A stretch of DNA of 64,000 nt. Origin: Flavobacterium luteum (GTDB lineage Bacteria > Bacteroidota > Bacteroidia > Flavobacteriales > Flavobacteriaceae). Below the pieces are notes generated by a model. That model was not told where the DNA came from and ran no database searches. It saw nothing but the letters and a program-made list of their open reading frames with translations. This document shows, piece by piece, positions 54,167 to 62,869 of this stretch; the stretch's first letter is position 1, and every line of letters begins with the position of its first letter. Position numbers and translations under genes: made by a program. Location: NCBI RefSeq assembly GCF_008806775.1, contig NZ_WAEM01000010.1, forward strand, positions 1-64,000, written 5' to 3'.

Positions 54167-55393
54167 TTAAGCATGTTCCTTTTTAAATTTTGAAATTACT
54201 TCCTTATAATAATTGAAAGTAGTTTTTGCTATAGATTCCCAACTGAATAGTTGTAAAACCCGAATGCGACCTGCTTTTCCCATTGCAGTGGCCAAGGCCT
54301 CGTCATCTAAAAGCAAATTAATTTTTGAAGCAAAATCTTTTTGGAAGGCCTCAGGATGCAAAGGATTAAAGTCAGTTCTAGAAACGCTTTGTAAAGGAAC
54401 TAAATATCCTGTACTTCCCTCAACAATTATTTCTGGAATTCCTCCTACATGGCTTCCTACAACTGGGGTTTCGCATGCCATAGCTTCTAAATTAATGATG
54501 CCAAATGGCTCGTATAAAGATGGGCAAGCAAATACTCTTGCATGGCTGTATAATACTTTTATTTTCTCTCGAGGAAGCATTTCAGAAATTAATATGACTC
54601 CGTCTCTTTCTTTGCGCAAATCGGCAATCAAAGCTTCGGTTTCGAGCTCAATTTCTTTAGTATCAGGAGCTCCTGCACACAATACTATTTGCGAATTTTT
54701 ATTGAAGTGTTTTGCAGCAGCAATAAGTTGTGAAATTCCTTTTTGACGTGTAATTCGACCTACAAATAGTACAAATGGAATATTTGTATTAATTCCGTAC
54801 TCTTCTAGTAAAGAATTGTCAAAGGTTGGTTTGTAGAATTCTGGATCAATTCCGTTATGAATTACGGTTACTTTTTCTTTAGCAACGCCATAAGCTTCTA
54901 TAACATCCTCTTTCATTTGTTCGCTCACGGCGATAATTCCATCGGCTAACTTGTAGGCGCTTTGCTCTATCCATCTGGACAAAAAATAGCCGTTACCTAA
55001 TTGTTCAACTTTCCAAGGGCGATGCGTTTCTAAGCTATGAGTGGTTAATATTAAAGGCACTTGTAAAAGTTCTCTAGTAAAAATTCCAGCTAGATGGCTG
55101 TACCAAGTATGGCAATGAATTATATCGGTGTCAGGAGTGGCTTGAGCCATTTCTACATTTTTACTTAAATTATGAAACATTTTAATGTGAGCATTATTAG
55201 GATCTTCCATTTTAGTAAGAGAAGAAGTAATTCCTATCACATTCATGTTTTGGGATGTAACCATTTGGTCTCCAAAACAGCGCACTTCTATTTGACCCAA
55301 TTTTGCTAATTCCTGGCTAAGAAAATCAATGTGAACACCAGCTCCGCCGTAAATATTAGGTGGAAATTCATTGGTAAAAAGTGCTATTTTCAT
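54167..55393 (-). CDS. Glycogen synthase-like glycosyltransferase (GT4)
   Basis: The 408-aa protein matches the actinobacterial-type GlgA/GlgM group of GT4. It has the N-terminal FTNEFPPNIYGGAGVHIDFL, IHCHTWYSH, TTHSLETHRPWK, the central LFVGRITRQKGI, and the nucleotide-sugar site EPFGIINLEAMACETPVVGSHVGGIPEII. It is a retaining transferase, probably adding glucose to an alpha-glucan or making maltose-1-phosphate. The phosphorylase-like gene at 27.3 kb may act on the same polymer, but the two are far apart. It stands alone. Confidence 0.85.
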   Translation of the reverse strand: MKIALFTNEFPPNIYGGAGVHIDFLSQELAKLGQIEVRCFGDQMVTSQNMNVIGITSSLTKMEDPNNAHIKMFHNLSKNVEMAQATPDTDIIHCHTWYSHLAGIFTRELLQVPLILTTHSLETHRPWKVEQLGNGYFLSRWIEQSAYKLADGIIAVSEQMKEDVIEAYGVAKEKVTVIHNGIDPEFYKPTFDNSLLEEYGINTNIPFVLFVGRITRQKGISQLIAAAKHFNKNSQIVLCAGAPDTKEIELETEALIADLRKERDGVILISEMLPREKIKVLYSHARVFACPSLYEPFGIINLEAMACETPVVGSHVGGIPEIIVEGSTGYLVPLQSVSRTDFNPLHPEAFQKDFASKINLLLDDEALATAMGKAGRIRVLQLFSWESIAKTTFNYYKEVISKFKKEHA

Positions 55394-55537
55394 GTATTTT
55401 AAGTTTAGTAGTGTTAATTATTTTTTGTAAAGTATAAATCTAAGAAATTTAATTTTACTGAGATGATAAAATCGGCTAGTTTTTAAAATTTAAAGTAAAT
55501 CTAATTACCAGTATGGTTTAATCAAAGAACTAAAAAT

Positions 55538-56137
55538 TCATACATTTATATGCCCCCAATTCTCCCCGCTTTTTATGCGTCGAATTTGCATTTCACTCAC
55601 TCCAAATTGCTTTGCAATCATTTTAAGTCTTGTTTTTTGTTCTGGTTTTGAAAGTAATTTTTTTATTAGCATTACTTTTGTTACAGTCAATTTTGCTCCG
55701 TTAGACTTTAAATTATGTTCTAATAAATTTTTTCTGGCTTGAAGAACATGAGGACTTCGATTACTGTGTTCAATCATTTCCTCTCGTGTAGCCCATTTTA
55801 GGTTTCTGTAGTCGTCATTATCGCGTTTTCGATCTAAATGCAAAACATAAGTTTGGTCTTCTGCCGTTTTAGGAATAAAATATTCTGCAATAAGTTTGCA
55901 ATAAAAGTAATGTTTGTTGGTTATTTTTCCGTTGTTGAATTTTTTGTATTTAAATACTTTATAACCATCAACACTACTTCCTTTTAGCAAACGAGCAAAT
56001 TTCATATCTTTCTTAAAGCTTATCATTCTTCCTTTGTTGGAAATGGCATAGCGAAGTTTTAGTTTATCTTCAAAAACAATCTCCTTAAATTCTTCATTAG
56101 GGAAGACTCTAATGGGTTCCATTGGTTTTAATTTCAT
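55538..56137 (-). CDS. NUMOD4/HNH-like protein with C-terminal helix-turn-helix
   Basis: The 199-aa protein begins with a NUMOD4-like segment (FKEIVFEDKLKLRYAISNKGRMISF). An HNH-nuclease-like segment (YVLHLDRKRDNDDYRNLKWATREEM) follows, then a probable helix-turn-helix (LKMIAKQFGVSEMQIRRIKSG). In typical NUMOD/HNH homing enzymes the first pair reads H-H. Here it is Leu-His, so nuclease activity is doubtful. The order resembles phage and intron-encoded endonucleases, but no intron or host-gene interruption is visible. It may be a domesticated DNA-binding protein. A 233-nt A+T-rich gap lies upstream. Confidence 0.75.
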   Translation of the reverse strand: MKLKPMEPIRVFPNEEFKEIVFEDKLKLRYAISNKGRMISFKKDMKFARLLKGSSVDGYKVFKYKKFNNGKITNKHYFYCKLIAEYFIPKTAEDQTYVLHLDRKRDNDDYRNLKWATREEMIEHSNRSPHVLQARKNLLEHNLKSNGAKLTVTKVMLIKKLLSKPEQKTRLKMIAKQFGVSEMQIRRIKSGENWGHINV

Positions 56138-56370
56138 TTTATTGATTTTTGTGGTATTTTAAAATTCAGTTTTATGAATTATGTACAATAAGAGTTATTA
56201 TTCATATAAATAACAATTTAATGACATGCAATTTAGTTTGAATTTAAGAAATATCAAAGTTTTTAGCTGAATTTGTAATTGAAAATTATAGCATAATATT
56301 TAAAATAATAACTTTTCTAATCTATACTCGAGAATTAGCCAAATTACAATTCTAAAATGAAAAACTGTTT
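56138..56370. other. A+T-rich gap between two minus-strand genes
   Basis: Nothing beyond short A and T runs was seen. It should hold the promoter of the NUMOD4/HNH-like gene and the end of the TIGR02757 transcript. No hairpin terminator was recognised. Confidence 0.5.
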
Positions 56371-57135
56371 TTAAAAGCCTTCGAAAACACCTAATCCAAA
56401 TAAGGCAAAATCATATTTTACAGGGTCTATTGGGTCAAGATGTCTAAGATTTTTATCTAATTCGGCAAGTGCCTTTCCGTCGTTTTGTTTTCGGTTTAGC
56501 AATCCTAATTTTCGGGCAACATTACCAGAGTGGACATCCAAAGGGCAGGAGAGTAGAGATGGCGAAATAGATTTCCAAATGCCTAAGTCGACTCCTTTAT
56601 TGTCTTGTCGAACCATCCAGCGCAAAAACATGTTGATACGTTTTGCTGCTGAATTGTTTAGAGGGTCGGAAATGTGTTTTTGGGTACGGTTTTGATGCGG
56701 AATTTCAAAAAATAGTTTTTTAAATTCGTGTATACTTTTCTGTAAATTGTCAGTTCCCTGATTTAGAGCAAAAACCTTCTCAAGGCCATTATGATTTTTA
56801 TAAATGTTTTGTAATCCTTTTGTGAAAGTAAAAAAATCACCACCATTAAAAGTTCGATGCACAAATTGTTCCAGACGTTCTAAATCATTTTCGCTGTGTG
56901 ACATCACAAAATCATAGGGTGCATTCCCCATTAGATTGATCATTTTATGTGCATTTTTTATAATCATTTTACGATTGCCCCAAGCAATGGTTGCGCTCAA
57001 AAAGCCTGCAATCTCAATATCTTCTTTTTGAGTAAATAGATGTGGAATTTGCACAGGATCACTCTCAATAAAATAAGGGTTGTTGTATAAAATTACTTTT
57101 TCGTCTAAGAATGATTTTAACTCTTTACAATTCAT
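56371..57135 (-). CDS. TIGR02757 family (DUF2400) protein
   Basis: The 254-aa protein fits TIGR02757/DUF2400: YFIESDPVQIPHLFTQKEDIEIAGFLSATIAWGNRKMIIKNA near the start, RTFNGGDFFTFTKGL, and KRINMFLRWMVRQDNKGVDLGIW with LDVHSGNVARKLGLLNRKQND near the end. The last part recalls helix-hairpin-helix DNA-repair proteins. No function is established. It overlaps the LIC_10190-type gene by 11 nt and is the last gene of a three-gene run with an ABC ATPase. Confidence 0.9.
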   Translation of the reverse strand: MNCKELKSFLDEKVILYNNPYFIESDPVQIPHLFTQKEDIEIAGFLSATIAWGNRKMIIKNAHKMINLMGNAPYDFVMSHSENDLERLEQFVHRTFNGGDFFTFTKGLQNIYKNHNGLEKVFALNQGTDNLQKSIHEFKKLFFEIPHQNRTQKHISDPLNNSAAKRINMFLRWMVRQDNKGVDLGIWKSISPSLLSCPLDVHSGNVARKLGLLNRKQNDGKALAELDKNLRHLDPIDPVKYDFALFGLGVFEGF

Positions 57136-58831
57136 TTGGATTTACTTTTTTAGTATAAAATCCATCTTTCAAATTCGAAGTACGCATTTGAGGCTTTATA
57201 TTATAATATTTCTCGTAAAAGCTAATTTGTTCTTTGTTAACGCAAGGTAAATCACCATCTCCGCATCCCCAAAAAAAATCATTCTCTATGGGAGAATTAA
57301 AGTTTAAGTTACCTGTTTTTATTTTTTCATATTGCGTGTTGTATTTTGTGTTTTTATATGGATAGATAGCATTCTTAAAAGAAAAAGTACTCATTTCTAA
57401 CATAAACTTGTGATTGGAAAAACGATTTAAATTTATTGGAATAAATACAATTATTATCATCGGAATTAATGAAATCAATAACATTAGGGTAATAAATTTT
57501 CTACGATTAATAAAACAGGCAACACAAAACAGCGAGAAAAAAAGTACAAAATTCATGAAAAAGCGATACTGTGGTGATGTTGAGAAAAGTATACAAAGTT
57601 GAATTATCATCATTACATAAAGAATCCAAAGTGCTTTTTTATTTTGAAATTTATATATTAAAAAAGGACAAATCACTATTAAAAGTACACTTAATTTATT
57701 AAACAAACCATTTAATTTAGGCAACGACAACCAGTTTAAAAATAAATCAAAAGTAGACATTGTATTGAATTGTTCATCACTTAGAAAATAGCCATAATAA
57801 TTTTTTAGTTGTTTATAATATAGCGTTTCAACAGTATCTGAAATAGTATAATCTAAAACAAAAAACGGAGGCAATTTTGATGGAAAAATGAGAGATCCAC
57901 AAACGATGATATTCTTAGTAAAAAAAAGAACCAAAACTATTAATGAAATTGAGAATGAAAAAAAAAGTTTTTTAGAAATGTATTCAAAATTTCTGAAAAA
58001 TAATAATATTGGAATTAGAACAAAAGTAAGTGTAGTATTTTTAATATATAGTAAAAATAGAATTAATATCACTAATAAATTAAACGTTTCAATAGAGGTT
58101 TTTTTATAATTTTCTAAAAAATAAAAACAAATAATAAATGAAAATATATATACGGCTATGTCTGGAGATGGTGCGCTAATAAATTGAAAGAAAAATATAT
58201 TGACTAATGGAAGTAATCCAATAATTAGATACGTTTTGTTTTGAGATTTGTAATATTCGTTTAACTTTTGAACGGCAAAAATGTTTCCCAACAGCAAACA
58301 AAAGCCACTTAAATCATTGAAATTTTTGTACAAAAACGAAAAATTAAATGCACTTTGTGTAATATGCCAACCGCTTTGTTGTCCTAAAAATAAATGTAAA
58401 TTGGCCAAACCTTTTACAAATCCGTATTCATTTAACCATTTAATAGTTTGAATGTAGTAAGATTCATTATCAATTACATATGGTATCGAAGCGCATTGTG
58501 CAACTATTAAAAAAAAACTAACAGTTAAAAAAAACTTCAAAAATGTATCTAGAAGTTTCAGTTCATTAAAAAATGTCCTATAAGATGATAGAATTAATGT
58601 TCTATATTTTAGGAATATAGAGCAATTAATTATTAAAATAAAAATGTAAAATTCAAAATTTATTCTTCCGAAAATAGCCCAAATACTTGCTAAAACAGTT
58701 ACCGAAAACAGCCCTAAAATAGAGGTGACTATAAAATTTGTGTTTTTTAAACCAACAATTTTATCAAAACCAAAACCCAAATTGATTGTGGTAAAGAGAA
58801 TATAAATCCATGATAAAATAATTAGCAGCAT
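57125..58831 (-). CDS. Polytopic membrane protein, LIC_10190/GT-C-like
   Basis: The 568-aa protein has about 12 hydrophobic segments over residues 1-460, then a soluble C-terminal tail of about 100 residues (GNLNFNSPIENDFFWGCGDGDLPCVN...). The first large loop has DNESYYIQTIKWLNEYGFVKGLANLH and QQSGWHITQSAF, which I associate with the LIC_10190 family of uncharacterised membrane proteins. The layout resembles GT-C glycosyltransferases with an acidic catalytic loop, so transfer of a lipid-linked sugar is possible. It lies 5 nt after the ABC ATPase gene. Confidence 0.78.
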   Translation of the reverse strand: MLLIILSWIYILFTTINLGFGFDKIVGLKNTNFIVTSILGLFSVTVLASIWAIFGRINFEFYIFILIINCSIFLKYRTLILSSYRTFFNELKLLDTFLKFFLTVSFFLIVAQCASIPYVIDNESYYIQTIKWLNEYGFVKGLANLHLFLGQQSGWHITQSAFNFSFLYKNFNDLSGFCLLLGNIFAVQKLNEYYKSQNKTYLIIGLLPLVNIFFFQFISAPSPDIAVYIFSFIICFYFLENYKKTSIETFNLLVILILFLLYIKNTTLTFVLIPILLFFRNFEYISKKLFFSFSISLIVLVLFFTKNIIVCGSLIFPSKLPPFFVLDYTISDTVETLYYKQLKNYYGYFLSDEQFNTMSTFDLFLNWLSLPKLNGLFNKLSVLLIVICPFLIYKFQNKKALWILYVMMIIQLCILFSTSPQYRFFMNFVLFFSLFCVACFINRRKFITLMLLISLIPMIIIVFIPINLNRFSNHKFMLEMSTFSFKNAIYPYKNTKYNTQYEKIKTGNLNFNSPIENDFFWGCGDGDLPCVNKEQISFYEKYYNIKPQMRTSNLKDGFYTKKVNPNEL

Positions 58832-58836
58832 TTGGT

Positions 58837-59502
58837 TTACCTGTTTGAAATCAATCCATCAACCATAATTAGTTTTCTATCAGCCATATTTGCTAATTCC
58901 TCATTATGGGTAACAATAACAAAGGTTTGATCAAACTCATCCCGTAATTTAAAGAACAATTGGTGTAGATTTTCTGCAGATGCTTTGTCTAAATTGCCTG
59001 AAGGTTCGTCGGCAAAAATTATCGAAGGAGTATTTATTAACGCTCTTGCAACGGCAACGCGTTGCTGTTCACCACCAGACAGTTCATTGGGTTTGTGATG
59101 TATTCTATCAGACAAACCTAAATAGGATAATATTTTTTTGGCTTCAGTTTCTGTTTCGGTACTGCTTTTTCCGGAGATATAAGCGGGGATACACACGTTT
59201 TCTAGTGCTGTAAATTCAGGTAAAAGCTGATGAAATTGAAAAATAAATCCTAAGTTTAAATTTCTAAACCGAGAAAGGGTTTTGTCATTCATTTTAAGAA
59301 CGTCCTCACCATTAATTAATAATTCTATTCCATCTTGTAATGTAGGTTGGTCTAATGTTCCTAAAATGTGCAATAAAGTTGTTTTTCCCGCTCCAGACGC
59401 TCCAACGATAGAAACAATTTCCCCTTTTTTAATATTTAAATCTACTCCTTTTAGAACATGCAATTGATCGTAATATTTATGTATGTTTTTTGCTTGTATC
59501 AT
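58837..59502 (-). CDS. LolD-like ABC transporter ATP-binding protein
   Basis: The 221-aa ATPase has Walker [10 protein letters not shown]-loop [18 protein letters not shown], signature [15 protein letters not shown], Walker [14 protein letters not shown] and H-loop VTHNEEL. It falls in the LolD/MacB-type group that drives lipoprotein release or mechanotransmission with a LolC/E-like permease. No such permease is adjacent, so its membrane partner must be encoded elsewhere. It leads a tight run with the LIC_10190-like and TIGR02757 genes. Confidence 0.92.
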   Translation of the reverse strand: MIQAKNIHKYYDQLHVLKGVDLNIKKGEIVSIVGASGAGKTTLLHILGTLDQPTLQDGIELLINGEDVLKMNDKTLSRFRNLNLGFIFQFHQLLPEFTALENVCIPAYISGKSSTETETEAKKILSYLGLSDRIHHKPNELSGGEQQRVAVARALINTPSIIFADEPSGNLDKASAENLHQLFFKLRDEFDQTFVIVTHNEELANMADRKLIMVDGLISNR

Positions 59503-59654
59503 TTAAAAATATGGTTTACACAAAGAAACAAAGTTTTTAATAAATATAGTGTAAGCAACATGAATTTAAATCAATCGATATGTATATAAGTATTCTTTAT
59601 ATCAAAGTAAGAAAAAAATATTATCAAAAATTAAGATCGTGTTTAATTTTATTG

Positions 59655-59662
59655 TAAATTTG
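59655..59662 (+). promoter_or_regulatory. Candidate -7 box for msrA-folE
   Basis: TAAATTTG matches TAnnTTTG and ends 28 nt before the msrA ATG at 59691, the only strong match in the gap. No clear -33 TTG was found. Confidence 0.35.
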
Positions 59663-59690
59663 TTAAACAAAATAAATATTGATTTTTATA

Positions 59691-60284
59691 ATGACTACCA
59701 TTTCCAATTTAGCAACCATTAATCAAGAAATTCAAGAATCGGCTATTTTTGCTGGAGGTTGTTTTTGGTGTACTGAGGCTGTTTTTTTAGAACTTAGCGG
59801 GGTTTTAACTGTTACGCCTGGTTATATTGGGGGAGAAACTTCAAACCCAACTTACAGCGAAATTTGTAAGGGAACAACCGGTCATGCCGAAGCAATAAAA
59901 ATAAGTTTTGACTCTAAAATAATAACTTTCGAGGAGTTATTAGAAGTTTTTTTTGCCACTCATGATCCAACTACTTTAAATCGTCAGGGAAATGATATAG
60001 GTACCCAATACAGAAGTGAAGTTTTTTATACCAATGAAAATCAAAAAATAATTACTCTAAATTATATTGATTTACTAAACAACAAACTTACATTTGGTAA
60101 TCCCATAGTTACTAAAGTGAGTGAAGCCTCTACTTTCTTTAATGCCGAAGCATATCATCAAAACTATTACAATCAAAATAATTCGCAAGGGTATTGCAGC
60201 TATATAATTACCCCTAAAATAGAAAAATTAAGAAACAAATTTCAATCTAAACTGAAAAATAAACATGAGCATACTAACAGATAA
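59691..60284 (+). CDS. msrA: Peptide methionine (S)-S-oxide reductase
   Basis: The ATG at 59691 gives 197 aa. The active site GGCFWCTEAVF contains the catalytic Cys, and TPGYIGGETSNPTYSEICKGTTGHAEA and DPTTLNRQGNDIGTQYRS are MsrA hallmarks. It repairs oxidised methionine using thioredoxin. The 3' end overlaps folE by 20 nt, so the two genes are co-transcribed. Confidence 0.96.
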   Translation: MTTISNLATINQEIQESAIFAGGCFWCTEAVFLELSGVLTVTPGYIGGETSNPTYSEICKGTTGHAEAIKISFDSKIITFEELLEVFFATHDPTTLNRQGNDIGTQYRSEVFYTNENQKIITLNYIDLLNNKLTFGNPIVTKVSEASTFFNAEAYHQNYYNQNNSQGYCSYIITPKIEKLRNKFQSKLKNKHEHTNR

Positions 60285-60936
60285 AGAATTATTTGAAATT
60301 TTAGGAGATCAACACCATATGACATCTGCAGAAACGCCTATGCGACCAGATGCATTCTTAAAATCCGATAATCAAAAAATGACAGTTATTGAAAAACATT
60401 TTCATTCCATAATGGAAGAATTGGGACTTGACATGACTGATGATAGTTTAAAAGGAACTCCGCATCGTGTGGCAAAAATGTTTGTTCAAGAAATTTTCAG
60501 TGGTTTAGATCCTAAGAATAAGCCTAAAATTTCTGTTTTTGATAATAGTTATCATTATGATAAAATGTTAGTTGAAGCAAATATTAATTTCAATTCAACC
60601 TGTGAGCATCATTTTTTACCAATAGTTGGTAAAGCCCATATAGGCTATGTTTCTAGTGGAAAGGTTATAGGTTTGTCTAAATTAAATAGAATTGTAGATT
60701 ATTATTCTAGAAGACCACAAGTGCAAGAGCGATTAATTATGCAAATTTTCAATGATTTGAAATCAGTATTAGAAACCGATAATGTAATTGTTGTGATGGA
60801 AGCAAAGCATCTCTGTGTTTCAAGTCGAGGTATTAAAGATGAGTCTAGTTATACTTCTACTATTCAATACGGAGGAATTTTTGATGAGAAAGAAAATCGA
60901 AATGATTTCTTTAATATGATTAAGACCGATAAATAA
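60265..60936 (+). CDS. folE: GTP cyclohydrolase I
   Basis: The 223-aa protein is full length. It has the GTPKRVAKM-like segment GTPHRVAKMFVQE, the zinc and active-site motif STCEHHFLPIVGKAHIGY, GLSKLNRIVDYYSRRPQVQERL, and the final zinc Cys segment MEAKHLCVSSRGI. It makes dihydroneopterin triphosphate, the first step of folate synthesis. It starts inside msrA. Confidence 0.97.
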   Translation: MSILTDKELFEILGDQHHMTSAETPMRPDAFLKSDNQKMTVIEKHFHSIMEELGLDMTDDSLKGTPHRVAKMFVQEIFSGLDPKNKPKISVFDNSYHYDKMLVEANINFNSTCEHHFLPIVGKAHIGYVSSGKVIGLSKLNRIVDYYSRRPQVQERLIMQIFNDLKSVLETDNVIVVMEAKHLCVSSRGIKDESSYTSTIQYGGIFDEKENRNDFFNMIKTDK

Positions 60937-60979
60937 TTGGCATTGGTTTTGTATACTTTTCAGAAAACTATAGAAATAG

Positions 60980-61279
60980 ATGTCAGAAGAATTACAAAAC
61001 CAAGTTAAGACGAATACTATAAACCGTGATTTAATTTTAGGTTTATCATTTGATGGTATAGGAATGTTATCATTCTCTATACCATTGCTTGGTGAATTTT
61101 CTGATGTAATTTGGGCGCCTTTGTCAGGGTTTTTAATGACTAAGATGTACAAAGGTAAGGTAGGGAAACTAGCTGGGATTCTAACTTTCGTAGAAGAAAT
61201 TATTCCGTTTACTGATTTTATTCCGTCATTTACCTTAACTTGGATTTATAAATATCTTTTAAGAAAAGACGAAATATAA
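60980..61279 (+). CDS. Small membrane-associated protein of unknown function (99 aa)
   Basis: The 99-aa protein has two or three hydrophobic stretches (DGIGMLSFSIPLLG, IWAPLSGFLMTKMY, LAGILTFVEEIIPFTDFIPSFTLTWIY). A soluble N-terminus (MSEELQNQVKTNTINRD) precedes them. I do not recognise a named family. It follows folE by about 43 nt on the same strand and could belong to that transcript. It converges with the DUF6787 gene, 3 nt apart. Confidence 0.75.
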   Translation: MSEELQNQVKTNTINRDLILGLSFDGIGMLSFSIPLLGEFSDVIWAPLSGFLMTKMYKGKVGKLAGILTFVEEIIPFTDFIPSFTLTWIYKYLLRKDEI

Positions 61280-61282
61280 ATT

Positions 61283-61606
61283 CTATTTATTTTCTTGATT
61301 TGCATCTTTAGGAAGCAAGAATCCAAGTTTCATTCCTCGCAACATTTTTTTTTCGAAGGCCCAAAAAAAATTAAATTGGCCAAACAAAGAACCAATAAGT
61401 ACAAGTAATATTTGATAAATAGGAAAAATCATTAGTAGTCTTGTAGGTGTAAACCAAAAACCTAAATCTTCATTGTTAATACCTAGCAAAAGGCAAAAGG
61501 GTTTAGACAACCACGCAGAAGCTGATCCTGTTATTGCAAAAACAATAAAGATAATAATCAGTTGAAAATTAGATTCAATTCCCCAACGTGTTTTTAATCC
61601 TTGCAT
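61283..61606 (-). CDS. DUF6787-like small membrane protein
   Basis: The 107-aa protein opens with LKTRWGIESNFQLIIIFIVFAITGSASAWLSKP and ends with YQILLVLIGSLFGQFNFFWAFEKKMLRGM, a pattern I recognise as DUF6787. Two membrane helices (residues about 13-33 and 56-76) are likely. Function is unknown. It lies downstream of the DUF6146 lipoprotein gene on the same strand, 39 nt apart. Confidence 0.8.
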   Translation of the reverse strand: MQGLKTRWGIESNFQLIIIFIVFAITGSASAWLSKPFCLLLGINNEDLGFWFTPTRLLMIFPIYQILLVLIGSLFGQFNFFWAFEKKMLRGMKLGFLLPKDANQENK

Positions 61607-61645
61607 ATTGTATTAATTCCTTACAAATATAAAACTTTATTTTTT

Positions 61646-62065
61646 TTAAAACCTTCTCAAGTTCTGTTTGTATTGATTCTCAAAATAAAGAAAGTAATTA
61701 TAAAGTAAATAGTTTACTTCATATCCATAATTAATATTGGGTTGATACTCAATTCTCATTTCATATAAATTATGATCGTACCTTAAAGGGTCTGAAACTC
61801 GATTATTCCATTCCGTAACATAAAGATAATTTCTATTTTCTAAATAAGAAATGGAGTAGTACCCTCTTGGTCTAGCAGTTCCATTTAACCAAGTATTAAA
61901 ACCTGAATCTATAATTATAATTTCATATTCTAATGAATCATTTGCAATTCGTATTGTATCACTTACAGATGATTTGGCTTTTATACCTGCTACAATATTA
62001 GATTTTTTTGCAGAACAACTAAAAATAAATATCCCTATTATTATAATGAGAATTCCTTTTTTCAT
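61646..62065 (-). CDS. DUF6146-like lipoprotein
   Basis: The 139-aa protein has a lipoprotein signal (MKKGILIIIIGIFIFSC, Cys17). The mature part contains DTIRIANDSLEYEIIIIDSGFNTWLNGTARPRGYYS and RNYLYVTEWNNRV, a pattern I recognise as DUF6146. Function is unknown. It is probably anchored in the outer membrane. It seems to be the first gene of a two-gene unit with the DUF6787 gene. Confidence 0.85.
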   Translation of the reverse strand: MKKGILIIIIGIFIFSCSAKKSNIVAGIKAKSSVSDTIRIANDSLEYEIIIIDSGFNTWLNGTARPRGYYSISYLENRNYLYVTEWNNRVSDPLRYDHNLYEMRIEYQPNINYGYEVNYLLYNYFLYFENQYKQNLRRF

Positions 62066-62234
62066 TTCTATTTCATTTCTATAAAGTTATAAAAACTATT
62101 AGTAATATTTTTAAATGGCTTTTTATTTAACACAAAAAAAGCCAAACAATCAACTGAATTTTTTAATTTATTTAATACTCGAATTATTTATTTTCCAAAA
62201 AGTAGACTCAAGAACCCTCCAAAACCGCTTTTAC

Positions 62235-62505
62235 TTAATGCAGCCATATCTTATCTATAACTACTTTTCTATCGGCATTTGGGTCAAGTCCAAATTGACT
62301 ATATATTTAGAAACTGCATCCATAAAAACTGAGTTTCCATTTTTATAGGAACTAGCATTTACTACACCATAAATTTTTTAATATTATTAACAGAATTATA
62401 GGCTTTTCTATAATCGTTTTTGATTAAATCTTTCTTATTCTCTATACTAGTTTTAAAAAAATCACTTGAATTAAGAATTACTATGAATAAAAAAACTAAT
62501 AACAT
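62235..62505 (-). pseudogene. Decayed small secreted-protein gene (two frameshifts)
   Basis: On the minus strand an ATG at 62505 opens MLLVFLFIVILNSSDFFKTS..., a signal-like start, and reads to NSVNNIKKFMV before stops near 62367. One frame over, the reading continues as GVVNASSYKNGNSVFMDAVS and YIVNLDLTQMPIEK. A second shift gives KVVIDKIWLH and a stop at 62235. Restored, it would be about 90 aa. I do not know its family. The plus-strand 77-codon frame across the same bases looks less protein-like. Confidence 0.45.
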
Positions 62506-62869
62506 CGAACGAGTTATATTGAATCATAAGCATTGATAAGTTTAACCATTGCAGTTTAATTTTAGATAGTAAAGCTATTTAATGTAGCTTAATTTTTTTA
62601 GGTTAAAATCTCAAGATATTTAAAATAACTACAGCAGCATAATATATTAATAGGTAAAATAATAATACCGATAAAGTGCAGCTTATCTACGACTAATAAA
62701 CATTCGTCTACACTTTTATGCGTTTAAACGAATTAAAATTTTCTCAAATAATTAAAAAATTAGTTTTACAGTGAAATTAGAATATAATATTAACCAATCT
62801 AAAACTCGATTAACTAATAATAATTAGATTGAGTTTTAAAGAAATCACAAAATTCAAAAACTAGAACTT
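62506..62869. other. A+T-rich intergenic region before the T9SS-exported protein
   Basis: No ORF, RNA gene or clear promoter pair was found. The stretch is dominated by A and T, with a slightly less A+T-rich patch around 62670-62730. The start of the plus-strand transcript for the next gene is expected here. Confidence 0.5.

Noticed and set aside
62115..62348. Plus-strand 77-codon frame
   Set aside because: It has no domain or promoter and overlaps a more protein-like decayed gene on the minus strand.
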